This document shows positions 30,375 through 39,787 of a stretch of 64,000 nucleotides of DNA, in pieces. The stretch is taken from positions 1 to 64,000 of the forward strand of contig NZ_JAQGJV010000082.1 in assembly GCF_028290435.1 (NCBI RefSeq), read 5' to 3'. How positions within the stretch are numbered: position 1 is the first letter of the stretch; every line of letters starts with the position of its first letter. The position numbers and the translations under genes are program-made. Source of the DNA: Devosia sp. Its GTDB lineage: Bacteria; Pseudomonadota; Alphaproteobacteria; Rhizobiales; Devosiaceae. The notes beneath the pieces were generated by a model. That model worked only from the letters and a program-made list of their open reading frames with translations. It searched no databases and was not told the DNA's origin.

Positions 30375-30797
30375 TCAAAAGGCTGGAAACAGCCCGAGCT
30401 TGGCCAGCTCAACCCGCACCCGCAGGTCGATATCGTCGAGCAGACCATCGAGGCCCGGCTCGGACCGTTCGCGCGCCTGGGCCACCATGGCCATGAGATT
30501 GTTGAGCCGTTCGGGGCTGACCTGTCCGGCCAGCAGATCGGCTTTCACCTCTTCCAGCTCATCGAGCAGCGTGCGGGCAAGCATGATGACCTTTTTCTTG
30601 CGTCCATGCAGCGGGTCTTCGACACCCTGCAGCGCCAGCAGATAATCCAGCGACGCGGCGGCGGCGGCCGGTGCGGTGGTGGCGGCCCGGGCCGGCGCCT
30701 CGGCACCCGTCGGATTGAAGACAGCGCCGCCCTGATCGCGACCCGCCGGGCCGCGTCCATTGACGCCGTTGTTTCGCTGGACAGTGTCGATGCGCAA
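30375..30797 (-). CDS. fliX: Flagellar assembly regulator FliX
   Basis: MRIDTVQRNN...LDYLLALQGVEDPLHGRKKKVIMLARTLLDELEEVKADLLAGQVSPERLNNLMAMVAQARERSEPGLDGLLDDIDLRVRVELAKLG; divergent from flgI. Confidence 0.92.
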   Translation of the reverse strand: MRIDTVQRNNGVNGRGPAGRDQGGAVFNPTGAEAPARAATTAPAAAAASLDYLLALQGVEDPLHGRKKKVIMLARTLLDELEEVKADLLAGQVSPERLNNLMAMVAQARERSEPGLDGLLDDIDLRVRVELAKLGLFPAF

Positions 30798-30851
30798 GGA
30801 GGGGACTCAAATGAATTGGTGTCTATATCCGGCAAAATCTGCCGCAATCTC

Positions 30852-30866
30852 TTAACAAGACGTTAA
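30852..30866. promoter_or_regulatory. Perfect CtrA-type site TTAACAAGACGTTAA
   Basis: TTAA-N7-TTAA between divergent fliX (-) and flgI (+). Confidence 0.7.
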
Positions 30867-31058
30867 CAGGCCCGGCAAGAATTGCTTACCCCGCCCCTCG
30901 CCAAGGCCATCGCGGCGGCAGATGACAGCTTGGACATCACAAAACCCCATATTTATCAGCTCGTTAACCGCAGTGTATCTGCTTTGGCACGGTTTTCGCT
31001 AATGGGAGGGTGAAGCGGTGCCATGGGGATGGCGCTGCCCCATCGGGGACCCAAGACT

Positions 31059-32180
31059 ATGGCAAAGCTGTTACGGATTGTATTGGCGGGCTGGATCGCG
31101 GCAGCGACCTTGATCGCGCCGATGGCGCCCGCCCAGGCCGCCGCGGCGCGGATCAAGGACATCGTCGATGTCGAAGGCATCCGCGAAAACCAGCTCGTCG
31201 GCTACGGCCTTGTAGTCGGCCTCGACGGCACTGGCGACAGCCTCAACAATTCGCCATTCACCAAGCAATCGCTGCAATCCATGCTGGAGCGGCTCGGCGT
31301 CAACACCGCCGGCCAGAACGTGCGCACCGCCAACGTCGCCGCCGTGATGGTCACCGCCAACCTGCCGCCCTTCTCCACCCAGGGTTCGCGCATGGACGTG
31401 TCGGTCGCCTCCCTCGGCGACAGCAAGAGCCTGCAAGGCGGCACCCTATTGGTGACCCCCCTGCTCGGCGCCGATGGCGAAGTCTACGCCATCGCCCAGG
31501 GCCCGGTCTCCATCAACGGCTTCAAGGCCCAAGGCGACGCCGCCACGATCATCTCGGGCGTGCCGACCACCGGCCGCATTTCCTCCGGCGCCGTGATCGA
31601 ACGCGAAATCGACTTCAAGCTGGGCGCCCAGTCCACGCTCCGTCTTGCCCTCCGCAATCCCGACCTCACCACCTCGCGCCGCATTGCCCTGGCCATCAAC
31701 GATTTTATCGGCACCCCAACCGCGACCCCCGAAGACCCCTCCACCGTGCGGCTCACCCTGCCCCGCGGCTTCAACGGCAATATCGTCGACCTGGTGACCG
31801 ATATCGAACAACTGGTCATCGAAACCGACCAGACCGCCAAGATCGTCATCGACGAGAATTCCGGCATCATCGTCATCGGCAAGGATGTGCGGGTTTCCAG
31901 CGTCGCTGTGGCTCAGTCCAACCTGACCGTAACCATCGCCGAAAACCCCACCGTGGTGCAGCCCGCCCCGCTCAGCAACGGCGTGACGGCGGTGCAGCCG
32001 AGCACCAATATCAACGCCAACCTCTCCAATACCGCTCTAGCCGTCGTCAACGAGTCGGTGACACTGCAGCAACTGGTCGATGGCCTCAATGCGCTGGGCA
32101 TCGCCCCGCGCGACCTCATCGCTATCCTGCAGGCCATCAAGGCTACCGGTGCGCTGCAAGCCGAAATCGAGGTGCTGTAA
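31059..32180 (+). CDS. flgI: Flagellar P-ring protein FlgI
   Basis: ARIKDIVDVEGIRENQLVGYGLVVGLDGTGDSLNNSPFTKQSLQSMLERLGVN; signal peptide; start trimmed from 31023. Confidence 0.97.
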   Translation: MAKLLRIVLAGWIAAATLIAPMAPAQAAAARIKDIVDVEGIRENQLVGYGLVVGLDGTGDSLNNSPFTKQSLQSMLERLGVNTAGQNVRTANVAAVMVTANLPPFSTQGSRMDVSVASLGDSKSLQGGTLLVTPLLGADGEVYAIAQGPVSINGFKAQGDAATIISGVPTTGRISSGAVIEREIDFKLGAQSTLRLALRNPDLTTSRRIALAINDFIGTPTATPEDPSTVRLTLPRGFNGNIVDLVTDIEQLVIETDQTAKIVIDENSGIIVIGKDVRVSSVAVAQSNLTVTIAENPTVVQPAPLSNGVTAVQPSTNINANLSNTALAVVNESVTLQQLVDGLNALGIAPRDLIAILQAIKATGALQAEIEVL

Positions 32181-32512
32181 TGGAACTGCGTGGCGCCACG
32201 CCAACCCAGCCCACCAGCCTTGATCCAGCCGCCATGGGCCGCCTGCGCAAGCAGGCCGAAGAACTCGAAGGCGTGTTCCTCAACACGCTGACCAAGCAGA
32301 TGTTTTCCTCCCTCAAGACCGACCAGGCCTCGTTTGGCGGCGGCTTCGGGGAAGAAACCTGGCGCTCGATGCAGTCCGAACAGATCGCCAATTCCATGGC
32401 CCAGAACGGCGGGCTCGGCATTGCCGACCAGATGATGGGCGATTTGGTGAAGATGCAGGAAGCCGCCCAAAATCCTTACAATATGACCTCTAAGGGAGCA
32501 TCGACACGATGA
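32180..32512 (+). CDS. flgJ: Rod-binding protein (FlgJ N-domain only)
   Basis: LRKQAEELEGVFLNTLTKQMFSSLKTDQASFGGGFGEETWRSMQSEQIANSMAQNGGLGIADQMM; no muramidase domain. Confidence 0.85.
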   Translation: MELRGATPTQPTSLDPAAMGRLRKQAEELEGVFLNTLTKQMFSSLKTDQASFGGGFGEETWRSMQSEQIANSMAQNGGLGIADQMMGDLVKMQEAAQNPYNMTSKGASTR

Positions 32513-32976
32513 CCGCCGCAGCCCGCATTGAAGCTCTCGACACCATGCCATCGCCCGATCTGTGCAGCCAGGCGGAAATCGCGCTGACGGCTCTGGTCGA
32601 TGTGATGAACCAGGAGACCACCCTGCTGCGCGCCGGCCGTCACAACCAGGCCGTCGCCCTGACCGCCGAGAAGGCGCGTCTGGCCCAGGATTATGTGGTG
32701 CTGGCCCGCTCGGTGCAGCGCCAGGCGGCCCGGCTTCAGGCCGACGCACCCGAGCTGATCGATCGCCTGCGCAATGGCCACGAGCGCCTCGCCACCCAGA
32801 TGGCGGAGAATCTTCGCGTATTGGCAACGGCCCGCACGGTCACCGAAGACCTGCTGTCCGACGTCGCCGAAATGGTCGGACAACACGACAAGGCCCGCAT
32901 TTACGGCAAAAGCGGCGCCATTTCCGTCGATCCGGCTTCCTCGGCCCGCGGCATCGCGGTCAATCGCTCCCTTTGA
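32509..32976 (+). CDS. FlgN-like flagellar chaperone
   Basis: ALTALVDVMNQETTLLRAGRHNQAVALTAEKARLAQDY; helical; 4-nt overlap with flgJ. Confidence 0.7.
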   Translation: MTAAARIEALDTMPSPDLCSQAEIALTALVDVMNQETTLLRAGRHNQAVALTAEKARLAQDYVVLARSVQRQAARLQADAPELIDRLRNGHERLATQMAENLRVLATARTVTEDLLSDVAEMVGQHDKARIYGKSGAISVDPASSARGIAVNRSL

Positions 32977-33078
32977 TTTGTCTCCCATTTGATTAAAAAC
33001 CCTGGAGATCGGGCAAGACTGGCGTAAAGCCCATGCATCTATCCTGCGAACGGCATTGAAGCCGCAAAGGATAGTTTT

Positions 33079-33426
33079 ATGGTCGCCAGAATCGCGTCCG
33101 ATCCCATTTTGGTCAGCACCCACAGCCTGACCGATTTTCGTTCGCGCCAAGTGACCGGCGAGCGCTCGCTGTTGCAGGACGGCGTCCTCCCGACCCCCAA
33201 GAATTCCGACGCCGGCGGTCGCTTTCCTGATCCCGAGCAGCAGTCGCAACCCGAGCATAAAGAGCCCGTAGCGCCGTTGCTGCCTCCGGGCGCGATGTTC
33301 GCGGCAGCCGTTATTGCCGGCCGCCTGTCGCCGCGCCCCGAAACTCTGGAAGAAGTTTACGCACGCATCGGCAGCGCCTGGATTCCCCCCGAATCCGAAT
33401 TTCAGCTCCGCGACTTCGCGGTTTAG
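33079..33426 (+). CDS. Hypothetical protein in flagellar cluster (115 aa)
   Basis: Plausible start and position between flgN-like and flagellin genes; proline-rich centre, C-terminal LSPRPETLEEVYARIGSAWIPPESEFQLRDFAV. Confidence 0.6.
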   Translation: MVARIASDPILVSTHSLTDFRSRQVTGERSLLQDGVLPTPKNSDAGGRFPDPEQQSQPEHKEPVAPLLPPGAMFAAAVIAGRLSPRPETLEEVYARIGSAWIPPESEFQLRDFAV

Positions 33427-33695
33427 CGCCGACGTTCCCATTGCCGCTGAACAGCCGCCGCACCGGGCCACTCCCGTGTTGGCGGCGATTCTCGTTGGGG
33501 CGCCCTCCTCCGCCGGTACAGAAATGGCCCGGAGCCGGCGTCACGCGCTCGCGGCATTCGCAATGCACCTGCCAGCCACCCGGCAAACCTTGCCGAGCGC
33601 CGCGCTATCAGGCGTTTTCCGCCCGAACCCGCAGCTTCACACGCCGTTAACCGGCCGCTGAAATCGCACAGATAGTTGCTAATGCGATGGGCCAA

Positions 33696-33710
33696 TTAAC
33701 CAATTTTTAT
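33696..33710. promoter_or_regulatory. CtrA-like site TTAACCAATTTTTAT upstream of flagellin
   Basis: TTAA-N7-TTAT, one mismatch, about 80 nt upstream of the flagellin ATG. Confidence 0.45.
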
Positions 33711-33787
33711 ATCCTGTCGGGCAAGGATCAGGGCGTCTCAGGAAGAGGCGTTCGTAACTAATCGAATCCTAGAAAAGGACTACAAGA

Positions 33788-35215
33788 ATGGCAAATATCA
33801 ATTTGACGGCAGCCGTCCGTTCAAACCTGTCGGCTCTCCAGGGCACTGCGACCCTGATGGCCAAGACCCAGGACCGCCTTTCGACCGGCAACAAGGTCAA
33901 CTCCGCTCTCGACAACCCGACCAACTTCTTCACGGCCGCCTCGTTGAACAGCCGTTCCAACGACCTGAACAACCTGATGGATTCGATGGCCAATGGCGTC
34001 AAGACCATCGAAGCTGCCAATAACGGCCTGACCTCGATCACCAAGAACCTGGAATCGATGCAGTCCACTCTGCGTCAGGCTCGCCAGGACAAGTCGTTCC
34101 TGACCGCCTCCTACACTCTGGCTTCCCCTCCTCCGGCTGCAACCGTGTCCAGCTCGTTCACGCTTGCTGGCGGCTCGCTCGGCACTGCCACCGTTCTCAC
34201 CGGCAAGGCCGTCATGACTCAGGCGACTGCTATTGCTGCCGGCGGCATTGCCCTGGCTGACAATGGCAAGCAGCTCAAGATCAGCGATGGCGTCACCACC
34301 ACTTCCGACATCACCCTGGCCACTGGCGACACTGCCCAGATGATCGCCGACAAGATCAATGCTGCTGCCAGCTCCGCTGACGCCAAGGTTTCGGCTTCGG
34401 TTGACGCTGCCGGCAAGCTCGCGATCGCCAACACCACCAGCACGGGCACGCCCACTGCTGTGACGATCACTGAAGGTACCACCACTGGTGGTGCTGCTAC
34501 CATCGGCGCTTCGGTTGCATCCTTTGCCGCCAAGACCACCGATGAAATGGTCAACACGATCAACGACACCGTCGCCCTTCAGGGCAAGGTTCGTGCGTCG
34601 AACGACAACGGCAAGCTGCGTCTCGAGAACGACTCGACCCAGAAGCTGACCGTTACCGGCGGCACCTACATGACCGGTCAGGGCTCGATCGGTGGCAACA
34701 CCGTCCGCTCCGATCTGGCCACCCAGTTCAACCAGCTGCGTGACCAGCTCGACAAGCTGTCGGATGACGCTTCGTTCAACGGTATCAACCTGCTGCGTGG
34801 CGACAAGTTGAAGATCACCTTCAACGAAACCGGCACCTCCTCGATCGACATCAGCACCAAGGGCCAGAAGGCCGTCAACTCGTCCAACCTGAAGGTCACG
34901 ACGACGCTTGCTGCCAAGGATCTGGACAGCGACGATCAGATCGACGGCTACATCGCTCAGATCGGCACCGCGCTGACTTCGGTTCGTTCGCAGGCTTCGT
35001 CCTTCGGTTCGAACCTCTCGATCGTCCAGAACCGTCAGGACTTCACCAAGTCCATGACCAACACTCTGGAAACCGGCGCTGGCAACCTGACCCTGGCCGA
35101 CATGAACCAGGAAGCTGCCAACATGCTGGCTCTGCAGACCCGTCAGTCGCTGGCTCAGTCGACCCTGTCGATGGCCAACCAGGCCGACCAGGGCGTGCTC
35201 CAGCTGCTCCGTTAA
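33788..35215 (+). CDS. Flagellin
   Basis: MANINLTAAVRSNLSALQGTATLMAKTQDRLSTGNKVNSALDNPTNFFTAASLNSR...AANMLALQTRQSLAQSTLSMANQADQGVLQLLR. Confidence 0.97.
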   Translation: MANINLTAAVRSNLSALQGTATLMAKTQDRLSTGNKVNSALDNPTNFFTAASLNSRSNDLNNLMDSMANGVKTIEAANNGLTSITKNLESMQSTLRQARQDKSFLTASYTLASPPPAATVSSSFTLAGGSLGTATVLTGKAVMTQATAIAAGGIALADNGKQLKISDGVTTTSDITLATGDTAQMIADKINAAASSADAKVSASVDAAGKLAIANTTSTGTPTAVTITEGTTTGGAATIGASVASFAAKTTDEMVNTINDTVALQGKVRASNDNGKLRLENDSTQKLTVTGGTYMTGQGSIGGNTVRSDLATQFNQLRDQLDKLSDDASFNGINLLRGDKLKITFNETGTSSIDISTKGQKAVNSSNLKVTTTLAAKDLDSDDQIDGYIAQIGTALTSVRSQASSFGSNLSIVQNRQDFTKSMTNTLETGAGNLTLADMNQEAANMLALQTRQSLAQSTLSMANQADQGVLQLLR

Positions 35216-35238
35216 TCTCGGTTCGGCAAATATCGGAA

Positions 35239-35270
35239 AAGGCGGGCCTCGTGCCCGCCTTTTCTTTTTT
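35239..35270 (+). terminator. Strong rho-independent terminator of flagellin
   Basis: AAGGCGGGC-CTCGT-GCCCGCCTT followed by TTCTTTTTT. Confidence 0.92.
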
Positions 35271-35338
35271 CGCCTCCCCTATCGGCACGCCGAGATGGAT
35301 TAGGCTACAACGATCACGAATTGATTCAATTCGGAGGC

Positions 35339-35770
35339 ATGCAATTGGCGCTCAAGGTCGAACTGAAGCCGGGTGAGAAGCTGCTGGTGGGCAATTGCAT
35401 CATCACCAACTCCGACCAGCGCACGCGGCTGTTTATAGAGGGCCAGGCGCCTATTCTTCGCGAAAAAGATATACTGACGCCAACTACAGCCGATACGCCC
35501 GCAAAGCGCGTCTACTTGGCCGTCCAGATCATGTATATAGAGAATAATACTGATGTGCTGCGTCGAGAATACTTCTCCCTGATCAACGATATCGTCACGG
35601 CCGCCCCGTCCAGTATGGCCATTGTGGATCGAATTAGTAACGACATCTTAACGGGGGCATTGTACAAAGCTCTTAAGTCGGCGAAGCAACTTATTCAATT
35701 CGAACAGGATCTTATCGAAAATGCAGCATCACGGGGCGCAAGCTTATCAGCAGGTGACCAAGACCGTTGA
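35339..35770 (+). CDS. flbT: Flagellin post-transcriptional regulator FlbT
   Basis: MQLALKVELKPGEKLLVGNCIITNSDQRTRLFIEGQAPILREKDIL; start set at the internal ATG 35339 (ORF opens at 35321). Confidence 0.93.
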   Translation: MQLALKVELKPGEKLLVGNCIITNSDQRTRLFIEGQAPILREKDILTPTTADTPAKRVYLAVQIMYIENNTDVLRREYFSLINDIVTAAPSSMAIVDRISNDILTGALYKALKSAKQLIQFEQDLIENAASRGASLSAGDQDR

Positions 35771-36092
35771 GACCCCCCGCGAGCGTGAAGCGGCACTCCT
35801 GATCAAAGCCGCCGCTTCCCTGCAGAATATTCGCGATACTTGGCCGCAAGACTTCGACCAGCTGAGCAAGGCCCTGACATTCAACCGCAAGCTCTGGACC
35901 ATCTTCATGAGCTCCGCCGCCATGGAGAACAGCCCCCTCCCCCAGCAGGTCCGCCAGAACATCGTCAACCTCGGCCTGTTCATTCTGAACCAGACGCGCG
36001 AACTGACCATGGAACCACAGCCGCACAAACTCGACGGCATCATCAATATCAACCGCCAGATCGCCGCCGGCCTCCGCGCCATGCCAGCCTGA
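35721..36092 (+). CDS. flaF: Flagellar biosynthesis regulator FlaF
   Basis: GAQAYQQVTKTVETPREREAALLIKAAASLQNIRDTW...LWTIFMSSAAMENSPLPQQVRQNIVNLGLFILNQT; overlaps flbT 3' end. Confidence 0.93.
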   Translation: MQHHGAQAYQQVTKTVETPREREAALLIKAAASLQNIRDTWPQDFDQLSKALTFNRKLWTIFMSSAAMENSPLPQQVRQNIVNLGLFILNQTRELTMEPQPHKLDGIININRQIAAGLRAMPA

Positions 36093-36110
36093 TCGGCAGG
36101 ACAGAAAAAC

Positions 36111-36143
36111 AAAAAGCCCTCGACTTCGGTCGGGGGCTTTTTT
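36111..36143 (+). terminator. Rho-independent terminator after flaF
   Basis: AAAAAGCCCTCGAC-TTCG-GTCGGGGGCTTTTTT, one G-T wobble. Confidence 0.88.
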
Positions 36144-36194
36144 GTTCGTAGAGTTTTGAAAACCACGCCGCTCTGATCTCGGCCTCGCCGACAC

Positions 36195-36228
36195 ACAAAA
36201 AAGCCCCCGGCCAAGGCCAGGGGCTTCA
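36195..36228 (-). terminator. Rho-independent terminator after flgL (minus strand)
   Basis: Minus-strand GAAGCCCCTGGCCTTGGCCGGGGGCTTTTTTGTGT. Confidence 0.88.
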
Positions 36229-36245
36229 TCATCGCTGATCGCGAG

Positions 36246-37862
36246 TTACATATAGTTCGACAGGCTGAGCTTGCTCACCGCTGCCGTCACCTGGTAGCTC
36301 GCCTGCAACCGGGTCTGCAGCGCCAGGATCGCCATTGCGGTGTCGTTCTGACTGACCGTTTCGACATTGGTCAGCAGGTTTTCCAACTGGTTCTTGTAGT
36401 TGGTGTGGCGCTCCGTGGCGCTGTGGCTGGCCATGGTGGCCACCGACAGATCCATGGTGATGCGCTCGATCGAGCCGGCCTCGGAATTGTGGCCTTCCGA
36501 CATTGCCTTCTGCTGCCGGCTGGCCATGCCATCGAACAGTTCCCGCGATTGCCGGTAGCCGGCGCTGACCGCGGCTTCGTACTCTTCCAGCTTGGCCACG
36601 CGCGTGGCATCGTCCGGCAGCGCCATGGCGTCGAGCCTGATCTGCTCGATGCTCGGCTTGGCCCGTACATCGGCTTCCACCGGATACTGCGTCACCGCCA
36701 AGGCCGCCTGCGTCCGCACCAGCTTCAGCAACCCGCTTTCAGTGGCCTGGATGCCATACTTGGCCGTCGTCGCATCGTCGACCTTGGCAGCAACGCTGGC
36801 GCGAGGGTCGGCGCTGGTCTGGCCGGCATACCAGAACACCACGTCATTCGGATCGGCATCCACGAGGCTGGTGGCCGGAGGGCCGCCCGCGGGGCGCTTG
36901 GGCACGCCATTATCGTCGAAGAAATCGTTGGCGGCGGCGAAGGTCGATGCCGCCTGCAGTTCCCCGCCGCTCTTCTGCTTGAGGCTGGTCTCCAGCGCCG
37001 TGCGGAAATTGGCCGCCATCACGTCCGGATCGGCATCGATCGTGAACGCGCCGTCGCCCGGAATGGCATCGGTCGTGGCCGTCAGGGTAACCTGCGTCTC
37101 GCTGCCGTCCGGCAACGTCAGGCCGATGATGACATGCTGACCCGGCGTGGGCTCGGCAGAGAAGGTCACCGACAGGTCTTTCGGCGTACCGGCAGCCTGG
37201 GTCACCGCAATCGCCGGAGCGCCGTTGGTGGAGATCGTGGAGAGCTTGTAGCCAAACGGATGGGTGCCATCCTCGGCCAGGTGTACCGCGCCGCTGCCGG
37301 CGACGACTGCGGGCAGGCTCAGCCTTCCCATCTTGTCAGTACCCTGGTCGGCGGCCAGGCGCTCCGACAGGATCTGCCGATAGCCGAGCCGGCCGCCTTC
37401 ACCGTTCAGCAGCACGTCGGTGGTCTGCACCGGCGGCTTGTCGGTGACATTGCCGCCGAACAGATAGCGCCCGGCAACATCCTGGTTCAGCATGGTGACG
37501 ACTTCGTCGAGCCGGGCAAGCGACAGGCCCGGCAGCGTCGCCATGTTGATGTCGTTGGTGCCGTAGTCGCCGGTGGTCACCGCGGTGCGCGCTTCGCTCT
37601 CGATCCCGTCGAACCGGGTCATGGATTTGTCGAGAAAGCTCAGGCGCAGGTCGATGATGTCGATATTGCCCTTATAGCCCTCGATCTTGTCGAGCCGCGA
37701 GCGCACGCTGAGCGACATCGGCAGGTCGCGCCCCATGCCGGCCAGCGTTGATGCCTTCTGGCCGGTGCCGAGCTGCATCTGCATGTCCGATAGCTGCTGC
37801 TGCATCTGCGAGATCACGGAGAAACCGGTCTGCACCGGGAACATCGTTTTGTTGACGATCAT
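36246..37862 (-). CDS. flgL: Flagellar hook-associated protein FlgL (HAP3), enlarged
   Basis: QMQQQLSDMQMQLGTGQKASTLAGMGRDLPMSLSVRSRLDKIEGYKGNIDIIDLRLSFLD; C-terminal ALQTRLQASYQVTAAVSKLSLSNYM. Confidence 0.88.
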   Translation of the reverse strand: MIVNKTMFPVQTGFSVISQMQQQLSDMQMQLGTGQKASTLAGMGRDLPMSLSVRSRLDKIEGYKGNIDIIDLRLSFLDKSMTRFDGIESEARTAVTTGDYGTNDINMATLPGLSLARLDEVVTMLNQDVAGRYLFGGNVTDKPPVQTTDVLLNGEGGRLGYRQILSERLAADQGTDKMGRLSLPAVVAGSGAVHLAEDGTHPFGYKLSTISTNGAPAIAVTQAAGTPKDLSVTFSAEPTPGQHVIIGLTLPDGSETQVTLTATTDAIPGDGAFTIDADPDVMAANFRTALETSLKQKSGGELQAASTFAAANDFFDDNGVPKRPAGGPPATSLVDADPNDVVFWYAGQTSADPRASVAAKVDDATTAKYGIQATESGLLKLVRTQAALAVTQYPVEADVRAKPSIEQIRLDAMALPDDATRVAKLEEYEAAVSAGYRQSRELFDGMASRQQKAMSEGHNSEAGSIERITMDLSVATMASHSATERHTNYKNQLENLLTNVETVSQNDTAMAILALQTRLQASYQVTAAVSKLSLSNYM

Positions 37863-37873
37863 CTTGGTTCTCC

Positions 37874-39715
37874 TCAGACGGCGTTCAGCAGGGCGGTCAG
37901 CAGTTCCTTGACCACTCCCACCACTTGCGCATTGGCAGAATAGGAGTTCTGCAGGTCCATCAGGCGCGCCATTTCCTCATCGACATTGACCCCATATTCA
38001 ACGCCCATCTGTTGAACAATCGTGTCCAAAGCGAGCTGCCGGTCAGAACTTTGCGTCAACACCTTCTGCGTACTGGAGCCCTGGAAGCCGATCACCTGGC
38101 CGATGATATCGCCGAGCTTGCCGCTGAGCTGGAACTGCCCCTTGTCGGACGCCGGATTACCGCCGCCGACGAACTGCATGCTGTTGAGCTGGTCGATCAT
38201 CATGTTCGGCCGCGCCGCGTCGCCCAGGGTCTGGCCGGCCTGCGCCCGCACCATCAGGCTATTGTCGGCCAGCACCGCATTGTTGATGGAGATACGCGCC
38301 GCGAAGCCGAGCTTCTGCGGCGGGTTACCGTCCAGATCGTTGGTGAAGGCGCCGTTGTCGGAATCCACGAACAGGTTGAGGGCCAGGCCCTGCCCCTGCA
38401 GTCCCGTGGAGGTGCTGCGCTTGGTGAGGCCCGTCACCTGCGTAGTGCCGGCGCCCGTAAAGTCCAGTTGCCCGGCATTGGCGGTGACGGTTACGCCCAG
38501 CGAGGGCCCATTGGCGGTGCTGGCAAACGCTGCGGTCAGTTGGCTGACCACGGCCGCATCGCCCGACGCCATGTCGACGCCGATGACACGGTTCCCCGAG
38601 GCATCGCGGTAATCCACGTTAGGCTGCTTGGTATTGACGATCTTGACCGTCTGCTCGACGCCGCCGACCTTGACCTTCAGCATCAGATCGTTGCCAGGGG
38701 CCACATTCGTCGTGTTCGACGAATAGCCATTGGGGATCGCCGTGCCGGGCGTCTGGACGGTCGAAAACGCCTGGGCCAGGTTGCCGGCGATTTCGTCGAG
38801 CTGCGACTGCGCCTCGACCAGCGTCTTGTCGCGCAACGTCAGCAGTCCACCCAGCTCGCCGCCCTGGATCACGCTATGCTCGACCAGGTCAACCTTGAGG
38901 CCCGAGGGCGTCGTCAGCGTCAGCTTGCCGGTCTTGGTCTTGCTCGGATCGGTGTCGAACTGCGAGGTGGCCGCCAGACTCCCGGCGCTGTCGAAACTGA
39001 ACACCGACACGGCGCCGTCGATAATACCGACGCCTGAGCGGGTCATCAGCGCCACGGTACCATTGGGCCGATAGTCGGCCTGCACGTCGATCAGCTCGGA
39101 CACCGAGGACACCAGCCGGTCGCGCTGATCCGCCAGCGCGGCACGCGACGCGTCGCCAGTGCCCAGGTCGAGCATGCGCGAATTGACGTCCTGCAGCGAC
39201 GACAACAAGCCGTTGAGGCTCTCGACGTCGACGGCGATTTGACCCTCGGTCTCGCGGCGCAGGTCCTGCACGGAGTTGGAGAGCCTATTGAGGTTGCTGG
39301 CCATGTCCTGGGCCGTCTGCACGGCCTGCCCGCGCGCCGTATAGTCGTCGGGGCTGGTCGCCAGGGTCTGCAACGAGTTCTGGAGCTTGCCGAACAGCGT
39401 ATCGAGCGAACCCGCCGAGCCCGGCTTGCCCATCACACCCTGTAAGCGATCCAGGTAGTTCGCCTGCACGCTGGACGTCGCTGTGTCGGAAACCTGCCGC
39501 GTATAATAGGTCTGCAGGCTGGTGTTGAACGCCCGGTTGATACCCGCCGTTCGGCCATAGGTCGAATTGGCCGAGTTGTAGTCGATGATGTTCAGCGACT
39601 GCTTGTGGTAGCCCGGTGTCCCCGCATTGGAGATATTGCGGCTCAGTACCGCCAGCGCGTCCTGATTGACGTGCAAGCCGGAAACCGCGTTATTCAGCGA
39701 CGTTGTAAGACCCAT
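37874..39715 (-). CDS. flgK: Flagellar hook-associated protein FlgK
   Basis: MGLTTSLNNAVSGLHVNQDALAVLSRNISNAGTPGYHKQSLNIID. Confidence 0.96.
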   Translation of the reverse strand: MGLTTSLNNAVSGLHVNQDALAVLSRNISNAGTPGYHKQSLNIIDYNSANSTYGRTAGINRAFNTSLQTYYTRQVSDTATSSVQANYLDRLQGVMGKPGSAGSLDTLFGKLQNSLQTLATSPDDYTARGQAVQTAQDMASNLNRLSNSVQDLRRETEGQIAVDVESLNGLLSSLQDVNSRMLDLGTGDASRAALADQRDRLVSSVSELIDVQADYRPNGTVALMTRSGVGIIDGAVSVFSFDSAGSLAATSQFDTDPSKTKTGKLTLTTPSGLKVDLVEHSVIQGGELGGLLTLRDKTLVEAQSQLDEIAGNLAQAFSTVQTPGTAIPNGYSSNTTNVAPGNDLMLKVKVGGVEQTVKIVNTKQPNVDYRDASGNRVIGVDMASGDAAVVSQLTAAFASTANGPSLGVTVTANAGQLDFTGAGTTQVTGLTKRSTSTGLQGQGLALNLFVDSDNGAFTNDLDGNPPQKLGFAARISINNAVLADNSLMVRAQAGQTLGDAARPNMMIDQLNSMQFVGGGNPASDKGQFQLSGKLGDIIGQVIGFQGSSTQKVLTQSSDRQLALDTIVQQMGVEYGVNVDEEMARLMDLQNSYSANAQVVGVVKELLTALLNAV

Positions 39716-39787
39716 TCTTGAGTTCCTCACAAAGGGTTTGGGCCCGGATCAAAATTGACCGGGCCCGGAGTTGATCCAAATTCTGGA

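Noticed and set aside
31010-32512. 500-aa plus-strand ORF reading into FlgJ
   Set aside because: Upstream part is an arginine-rich out-of-frame reading of flgI; real CDS is flgJ from ATG 32180.
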